NCBI RefSeq assembly: GCF_000765215.1
Contig: NZ_JPJE01000027.1
Span: forward strand, 1 to 64,000
Length of the DNA stretch: 64,000 nucleotides
From: Eubacterium sp. ER2
GTDB taxonomy: Bacteria; Bacillota; Clostridia; Lachnospirales; Lachnospiraceae
Reading direction: 5' to 3'
The notes under the pieces were generated by a model. The model was not told where the DNA came from. It searched no databases and saw only the letters and a list, made by a program, of their open reading frames with translations. This document shows positions 1 to 7,011 of the stretch, piece by piece. Each line of letters begins with the position of its first letter. Position 1 is the first letter of the stretch. Position numbers and translations under genes: made by a program.

Positions 1-246
1 GAAATTCTGAAAAATCAGTCCAGGGACAGCATCCTGGAAAACAGCTGCACAGTGTCCGGAACCATCTCTCAGGTGGACGCCTATGTCTCCTCCCTGCCGG
101 CTGGTGCGGAGGTGATCGGCTCAGACACGATCGGCGGGCTGAAGTCAGTCTACATCTGCGGCGATACGGGCTCTCGGATGCCTGAAGGTCTGGAGAGGTC
201 AGCCATGGACCTGCAGAAGCTGTTTATCCAACTCACCTCTATGTAG
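1..246 (+). CDS. 3' end of a gene, possibly an ABC transporter ATPase
   Basis: The reading frame is open from the first base of the window and stops at 246, so only the last 81 residues are visible. No Walker or signature motif remains, so the family cannot be read directly. The next gene, 32 bp downstream, is an ABC-2-like membrane protein, and in Firmicutes such permeases usually follow their ATP-binding subunit. I infer that this is the C-terminal tail of that ATPase. A GTG at 52 is inside the frame but has no ribosome-binding site and is not a believable start. Confidence 0.5.
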   Translation, partial: EILKNQSRDSILENSCTVSGTISQVDAYVSSLPAGAEVIGSDTIGGLKSVYICGDTGSRMPEGLERSAMDLQKLFIQLTSM

Positions 247-278
247 CTGTATCTGATCTGAAAGGAGTGTTAAAGAGT

Positions 279-1007
279 ATGAAAAAGATTTTGAAATATC
301 AGTGTTTTGACCTTGCCAAGGCGCTTGTCGTCTACTATCTCGTCATCATCCTTATCATTGCTCTCGCTGTAGTCGGGCTGAACGTGACCGGCAGCACGAA
401 GAGAGGCGGGCTTGGATTTTCCTCCGAGTTCTTCTGTTTCATCGTAGGGCTTTGCATGTTCCGGGAGTATTTCTACCTGTTTATGCAGAACAGCGTCTCC
501 AGAAAGAAGATTTTCGCTGGCGCCTGCATGTGCCTTGTAGTCCTCAGCGCTGTCATGTCCATCATGGATGTGCTGGCCCTCCACGTGTTTGAGGCGCTGC
601 CCGGCAGCAATATAACCTATATGACCCTCTCCTCCACACTCTACTATGGCTATATGACCAGTGCCGGCCCTGTGCTGCGCCTGCTGATAGAGCTGGTGAT
701 CACCTTCCTTCTCATGTACGCCTTCTTTGTGGTGGGGTATCTCATATCCATCTGCTTCTACCGCTCTCCCAAGTCCGGGAAGATCGGCATTGCGGTTGGG
801 CTTCCCCTTCTGGTAGTCGGAGGCATCCCTGTCCTCATGGTGGCCTTCCCGGAAGTTTTTGCCAGACTGATGTCCCTCTTTCTCTTTTGCATGGGATATT
901 CGGACACCTCCAACGGCAATCCCTTCATCGGGATGGTGTCGCTGACCGTCTTCTCCCTGGTCATTACTGGTATTAGCTACAGGGCTGTGAAAGGCGCCCA
1001 GATCTGA
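279..1007 (+). CDS. Multi-pass membrane protein, probable ABC-2-type permease
   Basis: A 242-residue hydrophobic protein with about six predicted membrane segments and a short basic N-terminus (MKKILKYQ). The ATG at 279 is preferred because AAAGGAG lies at 261-267; an in-frame GTG at 267 overlaps that site. The size and pattern fit the membrane half of a two-gene ABC exporter (bacitracin- or lantibiotic-immunity type), with the preceding gene as likely ATPase. No substrate can be deduced. The gene is followed by a strong terminator. Confidence 0.6.
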   Translation: MKKILKYQCFDLAKALVVYYLVIILIIALAVVGLNVTGSTKRGGLGFSSEFFCFIVGLCMFREYFYLFMQNSVSRKKIFAGACMCLVVLSAVMSIMDVLALHVFEALPGSNITYMTLSSTLYYGYMTSAGPVLRLLIELVITFLLMYAFFVVGYLISICFYRSPKSGKIGIAVGLPLLVVGGIPVLMVAFPEVFARLMSLFLFCMGYSDTSNGNPFIGMVSLTVFSLVITGISYRAVKGAQI

Positions 1008-1030
1008 ATTCTCACAAAATCATACAGATA

Positions 1031-1073
1031 GCCCTCCGGCTGATGATCAACATCGTATCCGGAGGGCTTTTTT
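1031..1073 (+). terminator. Rho-independent terminator
   Basis: GCCCTCCGG (1031-1039) pairs perfectly with CCGGAGGGC (1059-1067) and is followed by six T. It ends the transporter transcript. On the other strand the lpdD-like gene ends only 20 bases away, so the hairpin may serve both directions. Confidence 0.85.
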
Positions 1074-1092
1074 ACTGTAGGTTATCTTTTCT

Positions 1093-1446
1093 TTATATTT
1101 CAATCTCCTCCACAGCCCTCTGGACCTCTCCGATCTGCTCCTCTGTGATCCCGTCCACATGAAAGCCGCCGGTGCACACCACCGTGGCATTCCTGAACGC
1201 GGCCATCTTCTCTGCCAGGTACCGGCACAGATACTCGTCCTTGTGTCCTGTCACATTGATGACAGAGGCTGTGCTTCCAGGTCTCCCATCCCCCTTAAGG
1301 GAAGGGCGGGGAAGAGCCAGCACTGTACAGCCAATATGTGAACTGTCTCCTCCCTGGAGAAGTATATGATAATCTTTTCCAACCTTTGTAAACTTTATAG
1401 TTAATTTTGCAAAAGAGAGCTCTCTTTCTATCACTTTTTCTTCCAT
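1093..1446 (-). CDS. LpdD-like small subunit / prenyl-FMN chaperone-type protein
   Basis: 117 residues, resembling the small LpdD-type proteins encoded with UbiD-family gallate/vanillate-type decarboxylases. The visible signature is VTGHKDE near residue 66 followed by CTGGFHVDGI. In Lactobacillus, LpdD accompanies the UbiX homologue LpdB; this family has been proposed to help deliver or mature the prenylated flavin for the decarboxylase. The gene lies 41 bp after ubiX on the same strand, and AGAGGA precedes the ATG. The assignment rests on context plus motif recall, so it is moderate. Confidence 0.65.
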   Translation of the reverse strand: MEEKVIERELSFAKLTIKFTKVGKDYHILLQGGDSSHIGCTVLALPRPSLKGDGRPGSTASVINVTGHKDEYLCRYLAEKMAAFRNATVVCTGGFHVDGITEEQIGEVQRAVEEIEI

Positions 1447-1487
1447 TTAAATTTTCCTCTAAGACATGCTTCTTCCGACTCTTCTGG

Positions 1488-2075
1488 CTAGATTCCCTCC
1501 CACCGGCGGTATCCCTCTGCCTCAATTCCAAAGGGCTCCACAAGCTTGGCGGCTATATGGTGTATCATATCCTGAATACACTCCGGCTTCTGGTAAAAGG
1601 TGAGCATAGGCGGAATGATCCGGACTCCCGGCATTCTGGACAGCTCATACATATTTCTCAGATGAATGGGGCTTAAGGGCGTCTCCCGTGCTGCCAGGAC
1701 AAGAGACCGCTGCTCCTTGATGGTCACATCAGCGGCCCGGAGGATCAGGTTGTCCGCATAGCCGCCGCAGATGCCGGCCACTGTCTTCATGCTGCAGGGG
1801 ACAATCAGCATCCCCGCCGTTCTGTAGGAGCCGCTGGCAGGCCCGGCCCCTGTTTCCTCCGGGCTGTACACCTGATCTGCCAGCTTCTCTATTTCTTCTT
1901 TTGTGCAGTCCAGCTCGTGCTCCATGGTGAGTACCGCGCTCCTGCTCATGATGAGGACTGACTCATACGCGGGCTCCTGACGGATCATCTGCAGACATTC
2001 CTGCAAAATCGGCATCCCACTTGCACCTGTAGCTGCAACGATAATTTTTTTCTTTCTCAATTCACTATTTTGCAT
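1488..2075 (-). CDS. ubiX: UbiX/LpdB-family flavin prenyltransferase
   Basis: A 195-residue flavoprotein that makes prenylated FMN from FMN and dimethylallyl phosphate, the cofactor of UbiD decarboxylases. The sequence shows the N-terminal FMN-binding ATGASG motif and, past the middle, the PCSMKTVAGI, DNLILRAADV and RETPLSPIH blocks typical of UbiX/Pad1. Length is normal for the family. It begins 7 bp after ubiD and is followed by the lpdD-like gene, the arrangement of phenolic-acid decarboxylase operons. The gene itself looks intact although the decarboxylase next to it does not. Confidence 0.93.
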   Translation of the reverse strand: MQNSELRKKKIIVAATGASGMPILQECLQMIRQEPAYESVLIMSRSAVLTMEHELDCTKEEIEKLADQVYSPEETGAGPASGSYRTAGMLIVPCSMKTVAGICGGYADNLILRAADVTIKEQRSLVLAARETPLSPIHLRNMYELSRMPGVRIIPPMLTFYQKPECIQDMIHHIAAKLVEPFGIEAEGYRRWEGI

Positions 2076-2082
2076 CTTTCAC

Positions 2083-2820
2083 CTATTTTTCTGGCTCTAC
2101 GTCCATAAACCTTGCTCTCACGAACCGCTCCTTCTGATCGTAGGGTACTGTACAGTCAAAAATCGTCTTGCAGGCAATACCGTGATCCCTGATACTCGCC
2201 GAACAGGACGGGTCATTGGAGGGATCCAGCGGATGGCAGCGGACTCCTGGTATGGTAATAATGTCCGCATCTCCCTGAAACCTGGTGTTCATAGCCCAGA
2301 GCACATCATTGATGTCAAAGCAGTCCACATCCTCGTCCACAATGAACACATGCTTCAGTTCACTGAAGGCGGAGAAAGCAAGGAGAGCCGCCTGTCTCTG
2401 CCTTCCCTCATCACTTGGCGAGAGCTTCTGAAACTGGAGGACAGCCATATATTTTCCACCTCCCGGAGAAGCGCAGTACACATTCTTCAGCCTTCCCGGC
2501 ATGGCCTTCTCGATCATGCCGTAAATGCTGGCCTCTGTGGGGATGCCCGCCATGGACACGTGCTCCTCGCTGGGTCCAATGCAGGTCTGCATGATGGGAT
2601 CCTTCCTGTGAGTCACGGCTGTCACCTTAATGAGCCAGCACTGGTCGCTGGCAGGGCCTTCCTTTGTAGGGCGCATCACAGTCCCTCCTGCTCCCACATG
2701 TCTGTACACGCCGGAGAGTTCGGCCATGGGCTCTACTTCCGCATCTGTCTCGATCAGCTGTCCCGGTATGGATTTCAGAAGCGCCAGTGCGCTGCGAAGA
2801 TCGTTTACTTTATTTTCCAT
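2083..2820 (-). CDS. UbiD/LpdC-family decarboxylase with large in-frame internal deletion
   Basis: 245 residues where UbiD/gallate decarboxylases (LpdC) have about 490. Residues 1-57 match the family N-terminus (GVYRHVGAGGTVMRPTKEGPA). Residues from about 60 on match the C-terminal half (VTAVTHRK, IGPSEEHVSMAGIPTEAS, SPGGGKY, VDEDVDCFDINDV, CHPLDPS). Everything between is absent without loss of frame; the junction is near base 2650. The missing part normally carries the prenyl-FMN and metal ligands and the catalytic Glu/Arg residues, so activity is very doubtful. AGGAGG sits 8 bases before the ATG. It is the first gene of the ubiD-ubiX-lpdD operon, divergent from a LysR gene. Alternatives are a decaying gene, a strain-specific deletion or an assembly collapse. 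Confidence 0.85.
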   Translation of the reverse strand: MENKVNDLRSALALLKSIPGQLIETDAEVEPMAELSGVYRHVGAGGTVMRPTKEGPASDQCWLIKVTAVTHRKDPIMQTCIGPSEEHVSMAGIPTEASIYGMIEKAMPGRLKNVYCASPGGGKYMAVLQFQKLSPSDEGRQRQAALLAFSAFSELKHVFIVDEDVDCFDINDVLWAMNTRFQGDADIITIPGVRCHPLDPSNDPSCSASIRDHGIACKTIFDCTVPYDQKERFVRARFMDVEPEK

Positions 2821-2910
2821 TCCATTTCCTCCTGTTCATCCTGCATTTAATTTCCAGCTCTATTTTATCTGCTTTTCTGTATCCTATCAATTCAATTTGT
2901 GGTACAATTA

Positions 2911-2925
2911 ATTCCAAAACGGAAT
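2911..2925. promoter_or_regulatory. Candidate LysR operator (T-N11-A dyad)
   Basis: ATTCC-AAAAC-GGAAT is a perfect dyad with the T-N11-A spacing of LysR-type binding sites (T2912, A2924). It is centred in the 151-bp divergent region between the ubiD operon and the LysR gene, the expected place for such a regulator to act. Binding is inferred, not shown. Confidence 0.6.
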
Positions 2926-2971
2926 GAATAATTTTATGCATATACATTTACACAGATAGAGGAGAATTTTC

Positions 2972-3901
2972 ATGACCTTTGATCAGATCCAAGATTTTAT
3001 TGCGGTTGTAGAAAATAATACATTTTTTGAGGCAGCTGAAAAGCTCCACATCACCCAGTCCGCTCTCTCCAAACAGATCATGAAGCTGGAAAAAGAGCTG
3101 GATGTAAAGCTTCTCGACAGAAGCCGCCGCAGGGCATCTGTCACTGAGGCAGGTAAGATTTTCTATCAGGACTGTCTCAGGCTTTCGGATGAATATAAAA
3201 ATTCGTTGGAGCACCTGGCTCCCTACCGCCGCCTGAAAGAGCAGACATTGTGTCTTGGCACGCTCCCCATTCTTCCACTGTACCACCTGACTGGCAAATT
3301 CAGAGAATTTTCAGAAAAATACCCTGACATCCGGTTGACTCTCGAGGAGGTGGCGGAGCCAGACCTCCTTCCCGGACTTTTAAACGGGAAATATACTCTG
3401 ATTATCTCCAGGAAAAATATGGTGGAGAATTTGCATGCTTCTGTCTTTCCCCTTGCGGATGACCACCTCTTTGCTGTCCTGCCGGACAGTGAGCCACTTT
3501 GTCGGAAGCTGGGCTTCTCGTCAGAGCTTTGCAGGGAGCTTTTTTCCCCATGTCCTTCTCCTCTTTCTCTTGACACTCTGGCGCAGATGCCTCTCATTTT
3601 GATGAACCGCTATACGTCCGTCTTTCAATTCTGCACCGGGCTTTTCCAGAGCCGCGGCATCCCTCCCACTATTGTCCGCACCGGAAGGGTGGAGTCCATC
3701 ATAAGCGCCGTCTCCATCGGCGAGGGGGTCAGTCTCCTGCCCGGGAGTAATTTTGAAATTTTCCACCATGAAAACGTTCGTCTTGTTCCACTTAAGGAGG
3801 ATACGGCTATTCCGGTGGTCATGTGCATGAAAAAGGGCGGACACATCACGCCCGCCCAGGAGAAATTAATTAATTTTTTTCAGAAACACTCTCCGGCTTA
3901 A
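2972..3901 (+). CDS. LysR-family transcriptional regulator
   Basis: 309 residues. The N-terminal winged helix-turn-helix (about residues 1-60, with FFEAAEKLHITQSALSKQI) is followed by a periplasmic-binding-protein-like effector domain, the standard LysR layout and length. AGAGGAG lies before the ATG. It is divergent from the decarboxylase operon, so it probably senses a phenolic acid and controls ubiD-ubiX-lpdD. Its stop overlaps by 4 bases the stop of the convergent membrane-protein gene, so transcription of the two may interfere. Confidence 0.92.
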   Translation: MTFDQIQDFIAVVENNTFFEAAEKLHITQSALSKQIMKLEKELDVKLLDRSRRRASVTEAGKIFYQDCLRLSDEYKNSLEHLAPYRRLKEQTLCLGTLPILPLYHLTGKFREFSEKYPDIRLTLEEVAEPDLLPGLLNGKYTLIISRKNMVENLHASVFPLADDHLFAVLPDSEPLCRKLGFSSELCRELFSPCPSPLSLDTLAQMPLILMNRYTSVFQFCTGLFQSRGIPPTIVRTGRVESIISAVSIGEGVSLLPGSNFEIFHHENVRLVPLKEDTAIPVVMCMKKGGHITPAQEKLINFFQKHSPA

Positions 3902-5424
3902 TCCTCTCCACCTTCGTGATCCACATCCCGGGGTGAGAGCCTGGATGCCTTCCACACGGAAAAGTTGTATTCTCTTGGACTTCTTCTGTCCATGTCCTGC
4001 TGTGCCCGCCTGAAATACTGCCAATGAATATTTTCCACCATTCTCTCTGTGTAAAGTCCGTCTGAGTAGTCCAGTTCTCCCACATTAATTTCTGCCAGAG
4101 CCGGCGCCGCGTCATAGGAGGATGTGTCCAGCATATAGACCGCATCAGCAGCGGTCATCTGTTCCATCGTACGGATATTGTAGGATGCAGCCAGATAATC
4201 CGGATGCAAAAAGGACAGCAGGATATATCCGCAGGAGACGGTAGCTGTCACAAATCTGAATAACGAAAAATTTTCTTTATAAACAAAAATCACTACTCCC
4301 ATCATCATGACCATATTTAGTATCAAAAACCAGAGCACAAGAATTCGAAGAAATGTCATGTGATACACACGCACATACATGAACATTCTGTACATGGCAG
4401 ATACATTCATGATAAAGGTACATCCGCATATGATCGTCAGTATAATCTTTAAAATTCTGTTTTTCTGAAATGCATATACAACCGAAATAACAAGGATGAG
4501 ATTGATGATGCCCACAAAAAGCAGCTGCCAGAATCCCTCCCGGGCATAGCTCGCGTATGTAACGCCATCCGGAAGTCCGCCCTCATTTTTCAAAAAAAGA
4601 ACATAAATCTGGACGCAGCAGTACAGTACGTATACAGCAGCCAGGATTGCAGTAAAGGTGATGCCTGTGACCGCCTCGTAATTTTTCTTTTCCCTCTCCT
4701 TTTTCCTGCATCCTCCGGATGCAAAGGCGCAGAAGACGCCATAGATAAGCAGCACACCAAAGAGGGTCATGCACACCATTCCCACAACAGAGCTAATATT
4801 CAGGTTTTCCGGCATCCGGAAAATCTGTTCAAAAATACCTGCAAACACCCGGTCTGAGCTTGCAAGGAGCGGAAAGATGACCACAAGCAGAAGAGCCGCG
4901 ATCGCAATCCCTGTCACCATGGAGCTCATTTTCTCCTTTCTCTTCCTTTCCTGATCACTTTCCTCCCCCATTTTCTCCATCATTTCCACACTTCCCTTTC
5001 TCCAGGTCTTGATGTGAAAGATATGAAAGGAATAGAGCACAGTCTTGACTCCCATGACCAGGATCGCTCTCAGGTAAGCAGAAAACTGCCACTCCTCATC
5101 TCCACAGAAGCAGCGGATCATTCCCGCCATAAAGAGGAGCATGATCCCCGTCCAGTTAAAAACCACGAGAAATCCCGAGTCCGTCATCACTGTGGAAACT
5201 CCAAGAAGGAGAATTCCCAGGCCATAGGGGAAAAATTCTCTCCTGCAGGACATCCCCAGTCTGTCAAAAAAGAGAAATGCAATTCCCACTGTCATGACCG
5301 CATGCAGTAAAAAAGCCATTCCGTTTAGATTTTTATAACAAAAGGCAGTAAACAGGACTCCATATAAAAGACTCATTCCTGCAAAATACCGATTATTTTC
5401 TACAAATTTACCTGCTTCGTCCAT
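3898..5424 (-). CDS. Multi-pass membrane protein of the DUF4153/DUF4173 type
   Basis: 508 residues with roughly twelve hydrophobic segments. The block TYASYAREGFWQLLFVGIIN near residue 310 is characteristic of the DUF4173 group, and a soluble tail of about 80 residues follows. The ATG at 5424 is chosen because GGAGGTGG lies just upstream; an earlier in-frame start would overlap the preceding regulator gene. Function unknown. In related Firmicutes these genes often sit in one operon with a small XRE regulator and a DUF2975 membrane protein, exactly as here, suggesting an envelope-sensing unit. Confidence 0.75.
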   Translation of the reverse strand: MDEAGKFVENNRYFAGMSLLYGVLFTAFCYKNLNGMAFLLHAVMTVGIAFLFFDRLGMSCRREFFPYGLGILLLGVSTVMTDSGFLVVFNWTGIMLLFMAGMIRCFCGDEEWQFSAYLRAILVMGVKTVLYSFHIFHIKTWRKGSVEMMEKMGEESDQERKRKEKMSSMVTGIAIAALLLVVIFPLLASSDRVFAGIFEQIFRMPENLNISSVVGMVCMTLFGVLLIYGVFCAFASGGCRKKEREKKNYEAVTGITFTAILAAVYVLYCCVQIYVLFLKNEGGLPDGVTYASYAREGFWQLLFVGIINLILVISVVYAFQKNRILKIILTIICGCTFIMNVSAMYRMFMYVRVYHMTFLRILVLWFLILNMVMMMGVVIFVYKENFSLFRFVTATVSCGYILLSFLHPDYLAASYNIRTMEQMTAADAVYMLDTSSYDAAPALAEINVGELDYSDGLYTERMVENIHWQYFRRAQQDMDRRSPREYNFSVWKASRLSPRDVDHEGGED

Positions 5425-5428
5425 TCTT

Positions 5429-5656
5429 TTACTCCACCTCCTGCTCTTCTTCGTCCGGGACATATTTCAGAATATCTCCCGGCTGGCAGCCAAGCTCTCT
5501 GCATAGGGCATCCAGTGTTGTAAATCTGACTGCCTTTGCCTTGTTATTTTTCAGGATAGACAGGTTTGCCATGGTAATATCTATCCTCTCAGACAGCTCC
5601 TTGACTCCCATCTTTCTCTGTGCCATGACCACATCCAAATCGATCACGATCGCCAT
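5429..5656 (-). CDS. Small XRE/Cro-type DNA-binding regulator (YozG-like)
   Basis: 75 residues made almost entirely of one helix-turn-helix domain (MGVKELSERIDITMANLSIL, then LDALCRELGCQPGDIL). The ATG at 5656 follows CAGGAGGTGG. An earlier ATG at 5692 would overlap the DUF2975 gene and adds an unlikely basic extension. It ends 4 bp before the DUF4173 gene start. This type of regulator is commonly paired with DUF2975 membrane proteins; the signal is unknown. Confidence 0.85.
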   Translation of the reverse strand: MAIVIDLDVVMAQRKMGVKELSERIDITMANLSILKNNKAKAVRFTTLDALCRELGCQPGDILKYVPDEEEQEVE

Positions 5657-5691
5657 TTTTTGCCACCTCCTGCTGCTTATTCTCCGTTTCA

Positions 5692-6144
5692 TTATATAGT
5701 CAGGTCATTTTCCTCCTTATACCGGACCGCCTCATCGAAGACCTGTGACAGAACCTGGCTGAACAGCGCTGCCACGAAAAAGATAACCACAATCACCACG
5801 GTCGCAATAGTGGGCACAAAGAACATTTCAACAAGAAACGCCGCTGAGATACAGAGACTGAAGCCTGTCATCAGTCGCAGGCTCTTCACGTTCGCATACA
5901 CAAAGCAGGAGCCGTTTACCACAGTCCTCATCATCTTCCGAAGCTGCCCCACAATCAATATTCCGAATATTCCGGAAACTGCCAGCGTAAGCAGCATGGG
6001 AACATACTGCTCCAGTATAACAGCCTCATAGTACCTTCCCGCCAGCTTCAGCGTCCACGGAAGCGTCACCACAACTACAATTCCCGAATAAAACATAAAA
6101 TCCAGAATCAGCTTTGTGGCCCTGACAATCTTTTCATTTCTCAT
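5692..6144 (-). CDS. DUF2975 membrane protein
   Basis: 150 residues with four predicted membrane segments, fitting DUF2975 proteins. The start at 6144 (MRNEKIVRATKLILDF) has AAGGGAG upstream; the longer start at 6189 has no good ribosome-binding site. First gene of the three-gene minus-strand operon with the XRE regulator and DUF4173 protein. Role unknown; by context it may hold or tune the adjacent regulator at the membrane. Confidence 0.75.
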   Translation of the reverse strand: MRNEKIVRATKLILDFMFYSGIVVVVTLPWTLKLAGRYYEAVILEQYVPMLLTLAVSGIFGILIVGQLRKMMRTVVNGSCFVYANVKSLRLMTGFSLCISAAFLVEMFFVPTIATVVIVVIFFVAALFSQVLSQVFDEAVRYKEENDLTI

Positions 6145-6332
6145 ACGTCTATCTCTCCCTTCCACATTTCTTTTTATCTTGATTTCCATTTTGACCTGTT
6201 ACTTTCTAAGAGGAATATAACACATGATAGATTGAATTTCAATATTTATTTATTGTTTATCGATATTTTTTGGTTTCAATTGTAGATTAATTGCAACAAT
6301 ACAGGGGAGATGATACACAATAGGGCAGGGGT

Positions 6333-6387
6333 AACTGCAATTGGGGACGTAATATTTTTGCAAAATATTACGTCCCCAATTGCAGTT
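6333..6387. repeat. Perfect 26-bp inverted repeat with 3-base loop
   Basis: Bases 6333-6358 are the exact reverse complement of 6362-6387, leaving loop 6359-6361. Five T follow on the plus strand, but no plus-strand gene lies upstream. The right arm contains the likely -35 box of the next gene. It may be a mobile palindromic element (MITE or REP type) or a cruciform-forming regulator. Confidence 0.9.
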
Positions 6388-6408
6388 TTTCCCCCTCCGT
6401 CCTATAAT
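6380..6408 (+). promoter_or_regulatory. Probable sigma-A promoter
   Basis: TTGCAG (6380-6385), 17-base spacer, TATAAT (6403-6408). The -35 box is inside the right arm of the 26-bp inverted repeat. The start would fall about 15 bases before the next gene, whose AAAAGGAGG is at 6415-6423. Confidence 0.65.
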
Positions 6409-6431
6409 ATCTACAAAAGGAGGTTTTTTCT

Positions 6432-6899
6432 ATGAATACATCGATCGATATGGAGAAATTGAGGGAAGATGCCGTACATATTTTCAACTCCGGCTTCACC
6501 TGTTCAGAGTCTGTTATCTACGCTATCAAGAAAAATTTTGAGCTTGAGATGTCTGACGACGCGATTGCCATAAGCTCCGGATTTCCGTGGGGGCTTGGCG
6601 GAGCGGGCTGCATCTGCGGCGCTCTGGCTGGCGGAACCATGTGCATCGGCTACTTTTACGGGCGCACAGAGCCGGGAGATCCCCGCAATCAGCTCTGCTT
6701 CAAGCTCTGCAATGAACTCCATGACTTTTTTAAAGAAAATTACGGAGCCGCCTGCTGCCGTGTGCTGACTAGGGGAATGGAAAAGCAGTCTCCTGAGAGA
6801 AAGGCACACTGCACAAAAATGGTTTCCGGAACGGTTGTAAAGACTGCGGAAATCATTCTGGCAAACCTGAAGGACAGCAGGTTTCAGGACGTCTGTTAG
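6432..6899 (+). CDS. C_GCAxxG_C_C family redox protein
   Basis: 155 residues. The Cys-rich signature GAGCICGALAGG near residue 58, an earlier FTCSES and a later AACCRVL fit the C_GCAxxG_C_C (DVU1555-like) family of putative redox-active proteins found in anaerobes. The repeated cysteines could bind metal or form disulfides. It stands alone between the DUF2975 operon and gyrA, with its own promoter and a terminator shared with gyrA. Substrate unknown. Confidence 0.8.
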   Translation: MNTSIDMEKLREDAVHIFNSGFTCSESVIYAIKKNFELEMSDDAIAISSGFPWGLGGAGCICGALAGGTMCIGYFYGRTEPGDPRNQLCFKLCNELHDFFKENYGAACCRVLTRGMEKQSPERKAHCTKMVSGTVVKTAEIILANLKDSRFQDVC

Positions 6900-6915
6900 T
6901 CAGACACGCAAATAT

Positions 6916-6958
6916 AAAGGACTGGCACGAGCAATTCCCAATGCTGTGTCAGTCCTTT
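6916..6958. terminator. Bidirectional terminator
   Basis: AAAGGACTGGCAC (6916-6928) pairs with GTGTCAGTCCTTT (6946-6958) with one G-T wobble. It lies between the convergent redox-protein gene and gyrA and can end both transcripts. Confidence 0.75.
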
Positions 6959-7011
6959 CATTTGTCTATTTCAGAGCTGTTTTTACAAATTGTTCTAGTA
7001 ACTGCTCGCCC

